The position numbers and the translations under genes are program-made. The notes under the pieces were generated by a model that saw nothing but the letters and a program-made list of their open reading frames with translations, did not search any database and was not told where the DNA came from. A DNA stretch of 64,000 nt, from the NCBI GenBank assembly GCA_003550275.1, contig QXCW01000002.1, positions 1 to 64,000 on the forward strand, read 5' to 3'. Below, piece after piece: positions 10,170-18,438 of this stretch. Source of the stretch: Flavobacteriaceae bacterium MAR_2010_72 (GTDB lineage: Bacteria > Bacteroidota > Bacteroidia > Flavobacteriales > Flavobacteriaceae). The first letter of the stretch is position 1. Every line of letters starts with the position of its first letter.

Positions 10170-11035
10170 AAGCTAAAATCTTGGTAACTGGAGCTACGGG
10201 GCAATTAGGGCAAACCATTAAAGAATTTTATGCCAGCGACTCTAGTTACAAAATTTTGTTTGCGTCAAAAGCAGATCTAGACATATCAGATACTGCGGCT
10301 GTGCAAAACCTGTTTGATCAACATCAATTTGAGTATTGTATTAACTGTGCGGCATACACCAATGTTGAACAGTCAGAAGATCGTCCTGAACTGGCATTTA
10401 AAGTTAATGCTGAAGCCGTTAAAAATTTGGCTGGAATTTGCGAGAAAAACAATGCGGTTTTAATTCATGTTTCAACAGATTATGTGTTTGATGGTGAAAA
10501 CAAAGCGCCTTATAAGGAAATAGATGCGCCAAACCCAATCAATACCTATGGAAAATCGAAACTTCAAGGCGAACAGTTTATTCAAAGTAGTTCAACAAAA
10601 TATTTTATTGTTAGAACATCTTGGTTGTATTCTAGTTACGGTCATAATTTTTTAAAAACCATTGTAAATAAGATTCAAAATAACGAATCACTTAATATTA
10701 CTGCGTCACAAATAGGAACGCCAACGAGTTGTTCAACTCTAGCTCAATTTATCTTCAAATTAATTGATTCTCGTACACCAAATTTCGGAATTTATCATTT
10801 TTCAGATAAAGGGCAGACCACTTGGTATCATTTTGCACTTCAAATTTGTAAAAGCTTCAATGACTATAATTGCGATAGTATACAAGCAATTAATTCATTT
10901 AAATCTAAAGCATTACGACCAAAATATAGTATTTTAGACAATTCAAAGAGATTAAGGGTTTTGCAAGAGCAGCCATCATGGGAAGAATGTGTCGATAAAA
11001 CGGTTACCCAATTAATCTCTGCTCCACAATCTTAA
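10166..11035 (+). CDS. rfbD: dTDP-4-dehydrorhamnose reductase
   Basis: Final enzyme of dTDP-L-rhamnose synthesis, an NAD(P)H-dependent SDR reductase. It shows the Rossmann motif GATGQLGQT (9-17), HVSTDYVFDG and the catalytic YxxxK pair Y128/K132 in TYGKSKLQGE. 289 residues is normal. It is the last gene of the rfbBACD block; a 64-base gap with a dyad and a -7-like box separates it from cysQ. Confidence 0.96.
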   Translation: MKAKILVTGATGQLGQTIKEFYASDSSYKILFASKADLDISDTAAVQNLFDQHQFEYCINCAAYTNVEQSEDRPELAFKVNAEAVKNLAGICEKNNAVLIHVSTDYVFDGENKAPYKEIDAPNPINTYGKSKLQGEQFIQSSSTKYFIVRTSWLYSSYGHNFLKTIVNKIQNNESLNITASQIGTPTSCSTLAQFIFKLIDSRTPNFGIYHFSDKGQTTWYHFALQICKSFNDYNCDSIQAINSFKSKALRPKYSILDNSKRLRVLQEQPSWEECVDKTVTQLISAPQS

Positions 11036-11042
11036 ATATTTG

Positions 11043-11059
11043 CCTACTAAATTAGTAGG
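11043..11059. promoter_or_regulatory. 17-bp palindrome upstream of the cys cassette
   Basis: A perfect dyad with 8-bp arms (11043-11050 and 11052-11059) around a central A, in the rfbD-cysQ gap and 16 bases upstream of a TAnnTTTG box. It is not followed by a T run, so an operator is more plausible than a terminator. No binding protein is known. Confidence 0.4.
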
Positions 11060-11075
11060 ATAATAAAAAAATAAT

Positions 11076-11083
11076 TATTTTTG
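11076..11083 (+). promoter_or_regulatory. candidate -7 box for cysQ operon
   Basis: TATTTTTG matches TAnnTTTG, 16 bases before the cysQ ATG. No TTTG -33 element at the usual distance; that region instead overlaps the palindrome at 11043-11059. Confidence 0.4.
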
Positions 11084-11099
11084 GCAACTTCAATAGATT

Positions 11100-11894
11100 A
11101 TGGAAGAGAATTTAAATATTGCAATACAAGCCGCTTTAAAAGCAGGTAAAGCTATCATGGAGGTTTACACTTCTGTTATTGAAGTAGAATATAAGGACGA
11201 CAAATCACCTTTAACAGAAGCAGACAAAAGAGCAAATGATATAATAAATTCGTACTTGCGCCCTACCAATATTCCCATAATCAGTGAGGAAAATAAACAA
11301 ACAGATTTTCAAATTAGAAAAAATTGGACCAATTGTTGGGTAGTCGACCCTGTTGACGGGACAAAAGAATTTATCAAAAGAAATGGAGAGTTTACGGTCA
11401 ACATCGCCATGGTCACAAATGGCGAGCCAGTTTTAGGAGTTATCTATGTGCCTGCCACTAAAGTGCTGTATTTCGCTAACGTAGAAAAAAATATGGCCCT
11501 CAAGGCAATTTTGACATCACACGATACAAGTTTGAGTGCAGTTTTAGAGATTGCCGAACCATTGCAACCTAAACAAGCCAACGCTGATCCAGTTCAAGTA
11601 GTTGGAAGTAGATCCCATATGAGTCAAGAAACACTTGATTTCGTTGAGACATTAAAACAATCTGGTAAAGCCGTTGAAATTGTTTCAAAAGGAAGTTCAT
11701 TAAAATTTTGTTTAGTAGCTGAAGGCAATGCCGACGTTTATCCGCGTTATGCGCCTACAATGGAATGGGATACCGCGGCTGGACAAGCGATTTGCAATGC
11801 TGTTGGAATTGAGGTCATTTCAAAAGAAACAAATAAACCACTACTCTACAATAAAGAAAATTTATTAAATCCATGGTTTTTGGTATCAAAATAA
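11100..11894 (+). CDS. cysQ: 3'(2'),5'-bisphosphate nucleotidase
   Basis: Inositol-monophosphatase-fold enzyme that dephosphorylates PAP, the by-product of PAPS use, to AMP. The 264-residue protein shows the metal site: IISEEN (E63/E64), the signature DPVDGTKEF (D83, D86, G87, T88) and WDTAAGQAI near the C-terminus. It heads a tightly packed cassette DUF2061-cysC-cysD-cysN. The stop shares its last base with the next start (TAATG), so the two are translationally coupled. Its presence beside PAPS-forming enzymes indicates substantial PAPS turnover. Confidence 0.95.
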   Translation: MEENLNIAIQAALKAGKAIMEVYTSVIEVEYKDDKSPLTEADKRANDIINSYLRPTNIPIISEENKQTDFQIRKNWTNCWVVDPVDGTKEFIKRNGEFTVNIAMVTNGEPVLGVIYVPATKVLYFANVEKNMALKAILTSHDTSLSAVLEIAEPLQPKQANADPVQVVGSRSHMSQETLDFVETLKQSGKAVEIVSKGSSLKFCLVAEGNADVYPRYAPTMEWDTAAGQAICNAVGIEVISKETNKPLLYNKENLLNPWFLVSK

Positions 11895-12301
11895 TGTCTG
11901 ATAAGTCCAGAAGAAGACATATCGCCAAGGCAATCACATGGAGAATTGTGGGAACGCTAGACACAATGGTATTGGCATGGATTATATCTGGAAACCCAAT
12001 TACAGGCTTAAAAATTGGTCTTGCAGAGGTTACAACAAAAATGATATTGTACTATTTTCATGAACGAATTTGGTTTAGAACACAAGTAGTAAACCCTAAT
12101 ACGAGGCATCTTATAAAAACAATTACCTGGCGAATTCTTGGAACGATTGACACCATAATTCTTGCTTGGGTAATTTCTGGAGATCCAATGATTGGTTTAA
12201 AAATTGGTCTTGTAGAAGTGTTAACAAAAATGGTGCTTTACTATTTCCATGAAAGAATATGGTATAAGTTTGATTATGGTCTAGAACAGAGAAAAAGTTA
12301 A
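11894..12301 (+). CDS. DUF2061 membrane protein, tandem duplicated
   Basis: A 135-residue protein made of two copies of the DUF2061 unit, each about 55 residues: (K)AITWRIVGTLDT, IISGNPITGLKIGL, YYFHERIW in the first and KTITWRILGTIDT, VISGDPMIGLKIGL, YYFHERIW in the second. Each unit has two modest hydrophobic stretches, so a small inner-membrane protein with four segments is likely. ATG 11894 is preferred because it overlaps the cysQ stop (TAATG). Function is unknown; its coupling to cysQ and position before cysC tie it to sulfate activation or transport, which is inference from context. Confidence 0.88.
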   Translation: MSDKSRRRHIAKAITWRIVGTLDTMVLAWIISGNPITGLKIGLAEVTTKMILYYFHERIWFRTQVVNPNTRHLIKTITWRILGTIDTIILAWVISGDPMIGLKIGLVEVLTKMVLYYFHERIWYKFDYGLEQRKS

Positions 12302-12302
12302 A

Positions 12303-12905
12303 ATGCAAGACAATGTAATTCCTCATAATTATCAGGTATCTGTCGCGAACCGCAGAGCTCAGAATAACCACAATTCATTTTTGATTTGGTTTACGGGTCT
12401 GTCAGGTTCAGGCAAGTCTACGATTGCCAATGCAGTTGAGCTCAAACTCCATGAAATAGGAATAAAAACCTTCACCCTAGACGGCGATAATATCAGAAAA
12501 GGGATTAATAATGATTTAAGTTTTTCACCAGAACACCGAACGGAGAACATTAGGCGTATCGCCGAAGTTTCCAATTTGATGGTTGAAGCTGGTTTGGTTG
12601 TTTTGGCGGCTTTTGTATCACCATACAGAAAAGATCGGGAACGCATCAAAAATATTGTCGGTGACACTAATTTTGTTGAAATCTATATCAATACCAGCGT
12701 AGAAGAGTGTGAGCGAAGAGATGTAAAAGGCCTTTATAAAAAGGCTCGAGCAGGAGAAATTAAAAATATGACTGGGATTTCGGCACCCTATGAGGCTCCA
12801 GCACATCCCGATTTGGAAATAAAAACAGAGAACGAATCAATTGAAAGTTCTGTAAAAAAAGTAATTGAGTACATAACACCTAAATTAAAACTCAACAATG
12901 AGTAA
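12303..12905 (+). CDS. cysC: adenylyl-sulfate kinase
   Basis: Phosphorylates APS to PAPS. A 200-residue stand-alone APS kinase with P-loop GLSGSGKST (32-40), the substrate segment LDGDNIRKGIN, and FVSPYRKDRE. It starts 1 base after the DUF2061 stop and overlaps cysD by 8 bases. Since cysN lacks a fused kinase domain, this gene supplies the activity. Confidence 0.97.
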   Translation: MQDNVIPHNYQVSVANRRAQNNHNSFLIWFTGLSGSGKSTIANAVELKLHEIGIKTFTLDGDNIRKGINNDLSFSPEHRTENIRRIAEVSNLMVEAGLVVLAAFVSPYRKDRERIKNIVGDTNFVEIYINTSVEECERRDVKGLYKKARAGEIKNMTGISAPYEAPAHPDLEIKTENESIESSVKKVIEYITPKLKLNNE

Positions 12906-13803
12906 GTATTATTTAAATTATTTAGATGAATTAGAAAGTGAAGCCATTTTCGTATTGCGCGAAGTTTGGGCACAGTTTCAAAATCCAGTAATTCTATTCT
13001 CAGGAGGAAAAGATTCCATTGTGGTAACACATTTGGCAAGAAAGGCATTTTACCCTTCCAAAATACCGTTTTCGTTAATGCATGTTGATACAGGACATAA
13101 TTTCCCTGAAACCATTCAGTTTAGGGATAACCTTATCAAAGAGTTAGGTGTCAACCTCATTGTAGGCTCTGTTCAAGATTCTATTGACGAAGGTCGTGTG
13201 GCAGAAGAACGAGGAAAAGGCGCTACTAGAAATGCGCTTCAAATTACCACCTTGTTGGATGCTATTGAAGCGAGTAAAGTGGATTGTGCCATAGGAGGTG
13301 GCCGAAGAGATGAAGAAAAAGCAAGAGCAAAAGAACGCTTCTTCTCGCACCGAGATGACTTTGGCCAATGGGACCCCAAAAACCAACGGCCAGAGCTATG
13401 GAATATCTTTAACGGCAAACATTTTGAAGGCGAACATTTTAGAGCATTTCCTATTAGTAATTGGACCGAAATGGATGTTTGGAACTATATCAAGCGAGAA
13501 AACATTGCAATTCCGTCCTTATATTTTGCTCATCAGCGTGAAGTGGTTTGGAGAAATGAATCTTGGATTCCTAACTCTGAATTTCTAAAACTTGAAGAAA
13601 ACGAGAAAATTCATATTAAAAAGATTCGATTTAGAACTTTAGGGGACATTACTATTACTGGAGGGATTGAATCAGATGCCGATACTTTGGAGAAAATAGC
13701 TTTAGAGGTATCTGCTATGCGACAAACCGAACGGGGCAATAGAAGTGACGATAAACGTTCAGAAACCGCTATGGAAGACCGTAAACGTCAAGGGTATTTT
13801 TAA
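12898..13803 (+). CDS. cysD: sulfate adenylyltransferase subunit 2
   Basis: ATP-pyrophosphatase-family subunit that forms APS from sulfate and ATP, driven by CysN GTP hydrolysis. 301 residues, with PP-loop SGGKDS (35-40), GGRRDEEKARAKERFFS and a C-terminal ERGNRSDDKRSETAMEDRKRQGYF-type tail characteristic of CysD. Overlaps cysC by 8 bases; a 54-base gap with a palindrome precedes cysN. Confidence 0.97.
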   Translation: MSKYYLNYLDELESEAIFVLREVWAQFQNPVILFSGGKDSIVVTHLARKAFYPSKIPFSLMHVDTGHNFPETIQFRDNLIKELGVNLIVGSVQDSIDEGRVAEERGKGATRNALQITTLLDAIEASKVDCAIGGGRRDEEKARAKERFFSHRDDFGQWDPKNQRPELWNIFNGKHFEGEHFRAFPISNWTEMDVWNYIKRENIAIPSLYFAHQREVVWRNESWIPNSEFLKLEENEKIHIKKIRFRTLGDITITGGIESDADTLEKIALEVSAMRQTERGNRSDDKRSETAMEDRKRQGYF

Positions 13804-13821
13804 TTTAAGTTAAATGTTTGT

Positions 13822-13838
13822 ACTGAAATCATTTCAGT
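13822..13838. promoter_or_regulatory. 17-bp palindrome between cysD and cysN
   Basis: Perfect dyad with 8-bp arms (13822-13829 and 13831-13838) around a central C in the 54-base cysD-cysN gap. As RNA it could only fold with a shorter stem, so it may be a protein-binding dyad or a weak processing hairpin. Its sequence differs from the palindrome before cysQ. Confidence 0.35.
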
Positions 13839-13857
13839 TTCTCAATAAAAGAATACA

Positions 13858-15111
13858 ATGTTAGACAACAATCAATTATTACGATTTACAACAGCTGGAA
13901 GTGTTGATGATGGGAAAAGCACCCTAATAGGAAGATTACTTTACGATTCTAAATCCATTTTTGAAGATCAGCTTGAAGCTATAGAAAACACAAGTAAGAA
14001 AAAAGGTCACGAAGGCGTAGATTTAGCCTTATTTACAGACGGCTTACGCGACGAGCGGGAACAAGGGATTACTATTGACGTTGCTTACAGATATTTCACA
14101 ACACCAAAGCGTAAGTTCATAATTGCCGACACGCCAGGCCATATCCAATATACTAGAAACATGGTTACAGGAGCTTCAACGGCTAATGCCGCCATAATTT
14201 TGGTAGATGCTAGACACGGCGTTATTGAGCAGACCAAGCGTCATGCTTTTATTGCTTCCCTTTTACAAATACCTCATGTTATTGTTTGTGTGAATAAAAT
14301 GGATTTAGTAGAATACTCTGAAGAAGCCTACAATACTGTTATTGACCAATTTGAAAAGTTTTCTTCAAAGTTTTTAGTGAAGGATATTCGTTTTATTCCT
14401 ATTAGCGCTCTAGATGGAGACAATGTGGTTAACAGATCAGAAAACATGGACTGGTACCTTGGAGCACCGTTGCTTCACACGCTTGAGACCTTACATATTA
14501 GTAGTGATATCAATAAAATAGATGCAAGATTCCCTGTTCAAACGGTGTTAAGACCTCAAAATGATTCACACCGTGATTATCGTGGTTATGCAGGTCGAGT
14601 CTCATCTGGGGTGTTTAGACCGGGTGATGAGGTTACTATTTTGCCGTCAGGCTTTACGTCTAAAATTAAAACCATTGACACATTTGAAGGCGAATTAGAG
14701 GAAGCTTTTGCACCTATGTCTGTTTCAATAACGCTTACAGATGACATTGATATCAGCAGAGGCGACATGATTGTACGCTCAAATAATAAAGCTAAAGTGA
14801 CTCAAGATGTAGAAGTGATGTTATGCTGGTTGCACAATAATCCGGCAAAACCAAGAGCAAAATATACCATCAAGCACACCTCAAATGAGCAAAAGGCTAT
14901 GATAAAGGAAGTGGTTTATAAATACGACATTAATACTTTAGAACGAAAAACAGATGACAAAGATTTAGGAATGAATGACATCTCTAAAGTAAAAATAAGA
15001 ACCACAAAACCTTTAATGATTGACTCTTACCGTGAAAACCGAATTACAGGAAGCATTATTTTGGTAGATGATTCGACCAATGAAACTGTTGCGGCAGGAA
15101 TGGTGGTTTAG
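13858..15111 (+). CDS. cysN: sulfate adenylyltransferase subunit 1 (GTPase)
   Basis: Translation-factor-like GTPase subunit of ATP sulfurylase. GTP-binding motifs are GSVDDGKST (14-22), DTPGH (91-95) and NKMD (146-149), followed by EF-Tu-like beta-barrel domains. 417 residues with no C-terminal APS kinase, consistent with the separate cysC. It ends the cassette; no cysH, cysI/J or sulfate transporter follows. Confidence 0.97.
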   Translation: MLDNNQLLRFTTAGSVDDGKSTLIGRLLYDSKSIFEDQLEAIENTSKKKGHEGVDLALFTDGLRDEREQGITIDVAYRYFTTPKRKFIIADTPGHIQYTRNMVTGASTANAAIILVDARHGVIEQTKRHAFIASLLQIPHVIVCVNKMDLVEYSEEAYNTVIDQFEKFSSKFLVKDIRFIPISALDGDNVVNRSENMDWYLGAPLLHTLETLHISSDINKIDARFPVQTVLRPQNDSHRDYRGYAGRVSSGVFRPGDEVTILPSGFTSKIKTIDTFEGELEEAFAPMSVSITLTDDIDISRGDMIVRSNNKAKVTQDVEVMLCWLHNNPAKPRAKYTIKHTSNEQKAMIKEVVYKYDINTLERKTDDKDLGMNDISKVKIRTTKPLMIDSYRENRITGSIILVDDSTNETVAAGMVV

Positions 15112-15137
15112 ATTTTAGGTTTACAAAGAAATAGTAG

Positions 15138-15145
15138 TATTTTTG
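15138..15145 (+). promoter_or_regulatory. candidate -7 box upstream of wecB
   Basis: TATTTTTG matches TAnnTTTG in the 86-base gap between cysN and wecB, 52 bases before the wecB ATG. No convincing -33 element. It could give the downstream glycan genes their own promoter. Confidence 0.35.
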
Positions 15146-15197
15146 CGCATTGAATAGAAGTCGCTTGTAATATTTGCGATTATATGTAATTCTATAA

Positions 15198-16322
15198 ATG
15201 AAAAAGAACCTTATCATTTTTGGCACGCGCCCCGAAGCCATTAAAATGGCACCACTAGTCAAGCAATTTTTAAAACATAAAAACGAGTTTGAAACCAAGG
15301 TTTGTATTACAGCTCAACATAGGGAAATGTTGGATCAAGTCTTATCATTTTTTGAAATAGTTCCAGATTATGATTTGGATTTAATGAAACCAGATCAAAA
15401 TCTTTACGCTCTCACCGCAAATATTATTACAGGGTTAAAGGATATATTGGAAGATTTTAAGCCAGACTATGTTTATGTGCATGGCGACACAACAACAACA
15501 ATGGCCGCAAGCATAGCTGCGTTTTATTCAGGCGCTATTGTTTGTCATATAGAAGCAGGTTTGAGGACTTTTAATATGAAATCACCTTTTCCAGAAGAGA
15601 TGAATAGATCGGTGACAGGGATTGTGACCAATATTCATTTTGCTCCAACCAAAACAGCTAGAGAGAATTTAATCAACGAAAATAAAAAGAAAGAAAGTGT
15701 AGTTGTGACTGGTAATACAGTCATAGATGCGTTACTTTATAGTGTTGGTAAGGTTAACTCTACCGCTTTTAAGGACCAAGAAATAGAAGATTTAAAACAA
15801 ATAGTTGACCCAACGAAAAAGGTGATTTTAGTAACTGGGCATAGAAGAGAAAATCATGGACAAGGATTTGTTAGCATTTGCAATGCGTTAAAGGCAATTG
15901 CTGTTGAACATCAAGATTGTCAAATTATTTACCCCGTCCATCTCAACCCCAATGTTCAAAAACCAGTATATAAGCTTTTAGGCGACATAACTAATATTAA
16001 TCTTATTCCTCCTTTATCATATCCGGCTTTTATTTGGTTGATGGAAAAATCATACCTGATAATTACAGATAGTGGAGGCGTTCAGGAGGAAGCACCAAGT
16101 TTAGGAAAACCTGTATTGGTAATGCGAAATACTACCGAACGCCCAGAAGCAGTTGAAGCTGGAACCGTACTTCTAGTTGGAACAAACTCTAGTAAAATAA
16201 TTACAGAAACAAAAAAACTACTAACACATCAAGATTGTTATAACAGTATGAGTAAATTGCACAATCCCTATGGAGACGGAACGGCATGTGAAAAAATTGT
16301 AGATTATATTAAAAATATTTAA
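15198..16322 (+). CDS. wecB: UDP-N-acetylglucosamine 2-epimerase (non-hydrolysing)
   Basis: Interconverts UDP-GlcNAc and UDP-ManNAc. The 374-residue GT-B-fold enzyme opens with IIFGTRPEAIKMAPLV and has HIEAGLRT, PFPEEMNR, GHRRENHG and TDSGGVQEEAP, all hallmarks of WecB. Followed 3 bases later by wecC, forming the standard UDP-ManNAcA pair. Confidence 0.97.
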   Translation: MKKNLIIFGTRPEAIKMAPLVKQFLKHKNEFETKVCITAQHREMLDQVLSFFEIVPDYDLDLMKPDQNLYALTANIITGLKDILEDFKPDYVYVHGDTTTTMAASIAAFYSGAIVCHIEAGLRTFNMKSPFPEEMNRSVTGIVTNIHFAPTKTARENLINENKKKESVVVTGNTVIDALLYSVGKVNSTAFKDQEIEDLKQIVDPTKKVILVTGHRRENHGQGFVSICNALKAIAVEHQDCQIIYPVHLNPNVQKPVYKLLGDITNINLIPPLSYPAFIWLMEKSYLIITDSGGVQEEAPSLGKPVLVMRNTTERPEAVEAGTVLLVGTNSSKIITETKKLLTHQDCYNSMSKLHNPYGDGTACEKIVDYIKNI

Positions 16323-16325
16323 ACA

Positions 16326-17546
16326 ATGAAACAACCTCAAGTTGTAATGATTGGTCTTGGTTATATTGGCTTGCCTACAGCCGCTTTAATTGCCCAAAAC
16401 AAATCCTATGTTCATGGTGTAGATACTAATCCTAAAATTGTTGATACAATTAATGAAGGAAAAATCCACATTATAGAACCAGATTTAGATAAAGCAGTAG
16501 CCGAAGCAGTTTCGCAAGGTTACCTAAAGGCATCAACAACACCCGTAGTAGCAAATACATATTTAATTGTAGTGCCAACGCCATTTAAAGGGAAGAATGA
16601 ACCAGATATTTCGTTTGTTGAAGCAGCCACAAAAGCAATTATACCTTTATTAAAAGAAGATGACCTGTATATAATTGAATCTACCTCACCAGTTGGTACT
16701 ACTGAAAAAATGATGGATTTAATTTATGGAGCGCGCCCAGAATTAAAAACCAAACTCAATATTGCCTATTGTCCAGAGCGCGTTTTGCCTGGAAATGTCA
16801 TGTATGAGTTAGTAAATAATGATAGGGTTATTGGGGGAATTGATGAAAAATCGACTAAAAAAGCGGTGTCATTTTATAAGGAGTTTATAAAGGGAGATTT
16901 ACACGAAACAAATGCACGAACAGCAGAAATGTGTAAACTGGTTGAAAATTCATCCAGAGATGTGCAAATTGCTTTTGCTAACGAACTTTCACTTATTTGT
17001 GACAAGGCTGAAATAGATGTTTGGGAACTTATCAAGCTAGCCAATAAACACCCAAGGGTTAATATATTACAACCGGGCTGCGGGGTAGGAGGACATTGTA
17101 TTGCAGTTGACCCCTATTTTATAGTTTCAGATTACCCAATGGAATCACAAATTATAGGTAAAGCTCGTGAAATAAATAATTATAAGTCCTTTTGGTGTGC
17201 CGAAAAAATACAAACTGCAAAATTGCAGTTTGAAATTAATCATGGACGAAAACCTAGCATTGCTTTAATGGGATTGGCTTTTAAACCTAATATTGACGAC
17301 TTAAGAGAATCACCTGCTAAATACATTGTTCAAAAAGTATTACAAAACGCTAATAATGAGGACTATTATATCGTTGAGCCAAACATAGAAACGCACAACG
17401 TATTCAAATTAACTAGCTATAAGGAAGCAGTTGAAAAAGCTGATATTATTGCGTTTTTGGTTGCCCACAAAGAGTTTAAGCAGCTAAATTTATCTAAAGA
17501 TAAAGTTGTTTTGGATTTTTGCGGAGTAATAATTAATAATAAATAA
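16326..17546 (+). CDS. wecC: UDP-N-acetyl-D-mannosamine dehydrogenase
   Basis: NAD-dependent oxidation of UDP-ManNAc to UDP-ManNAcA, a uronic-acid donor. 406 residues with N-terminal GLGYIGLPTA (10-19), the central-domain catalytic Cys258 in CGVGGHCIAVDPYF and MGLAFKPNIDDLRESP in the C-terminal domain. Pairs with wecB immediately upstream. The neighbouring WecG/TagA transferase at 32555 is a plausible user of the product. Confidence 0.95.
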   Translation: MKQPQVVMIGLGYIGLPTAALIAQNKSYVHGVDTNPKIVDTINEGKIHIIEPDLDKAVAEAVSQGYLKASTTPVVANTYLIVVPTPFKGKNEPDISFVEAATKAIIPLLKEDDLYIIESTSPVGTTEKMMDLIYGARPELKTKLNIAYCPERVLPGNVMYELVNNDRVIGGIDEKSTKKAVSFYKEFIKGDLHETNARTAEMCKLVENSSRDVQIAFANELSLICDKAEIDVWELIKLANKHPRVNILQPGCGVGGHCIAVDPYFIVSDYPMESQIIGKAREINNYKSFWCAEKIQTAKLQFEINHGRKPSIALMGLAFKPNIDDLRESPAKYIVQKVLQNANNEDYYIVEPNIETHNVFKLTSYKEAVEKADIIAFLVAHKEFKQLNLSKDKVVLDFCGVIINNK

Positions 17547-17548
17547 GA

Positions 17549-18364
17549 ATGGAAGACTATTTTAAAGGTGAAAAACTTTATGGCGATGATTTTTCACTTG
17601 ATAAAATCACCGAATGGTATAAGGAAGAAGAAGAAGGCTACTCAAAATTAGAATCAAGAGAGTTAGAGTTACTTGATAAAGGAATTTATTTATATGAAAA
17701 CATTAATAGAATTCATGGTTTTAAATATTTGAATAAAAATAAAACCTATAAAAATGTTTTGGGAATTGGTTCAGCTACAGGACATGAATTTTTACCAATA
17801 ATTGATAAAATTGAAAATTTATACATTTTAGAGCCATCAGATAAACTTCAAGGGCAAAAAATTAAGGACAAAAGAATCAATTATGTTAAACCCGAAATTA
17901 ATGGCGACCTAGTATTTGAGGACAACTTTTTTGATTTAGTTACAAGCTTTGGTGTATTACATCATATCCCAAATGCGTCCCATGTTATTAAGGAGATTAA
18001 TAGAGTAATGAATAATAATGGTGTTTTTTTATTGAGAGAACCTATTGTATCTATGGGTGATTGGAGACAACCCAGATACGGTTTAACAAAAAACGAAAGA
18101 GGATTGCCTCTACAATTTCTTGAAAAATCGATTAATGACTTAAGTTTTAAAATCATCAGAAAAAACTATTGTTTTACAATGTCTTCATTTTTTTCAAGAT
18201 TTACACAAAACATATTATCTAAACCTATTTATGCTTATAAAGCATATGTCATTTTTGATAAGTATTTATCGTATATGTTAAAGTGGAACGTAAAATATCA
18301 TACAGAAAATAAATTTAAGAGACTATACCCTCAATCAGTTTTTTTAGTTTTAGAGAAAACATAA
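17549..18364 (+). CDS. class I SAM-dependent methyltransferase
   Basis: Predicted methyltransferase of 271 residues. Motif I lies in VLGIGSATGHEFLP, an acidic strand end in LYILEPSD, and FGVLHHIPNASHVIKEINRV plus GVFLLREP give the Methyltransf_11-type core. Two bases follow wecC, and codon usage is AT-rich like the rest of the glycan core. O-methylation of a sugar or of a lipid-linked intermediate is likely from context; the acceptor is unknown. Confidence 0.8.
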   Translation: MEDYFKGEKLYGDDFSLDKITEWYKEEEEGYSKLESRELELLDKGIYLYENINRIHGFKYLNKNKTYKNVLGIGSATGHEFLPIIDKIENLYILEPSDKLQGQKIKDKRINYVKPEINGDLVFEDNFFDLVTSFGVLHHIPNASHVIKEINRVMNNNGVFLLREPIVSMGDWRQPRYGLTKNERGLPLQFLEKSINDLSFKIIRKNYCFTMSSFFSRFTQNILSKPIYAYKAYVIFDKYLSYMLKWNVKYHTENKFKRLYPQSVFLVLEKT

Positions 18365-18438
18365 ATAGGCCAAACATATAGTATTAGTAGTTGTATATAA
18401 CCCAAGGGGAATTATACACATTTTGAAGACAGAAAAAG

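Noticed and set aside
11100-15111. Cysteine biosynthesis operon
   Set aside because: Only sulfate activation and PAP removal are present. No PAPS reductase, sulfite reductase or cysteine synthase is nearby.
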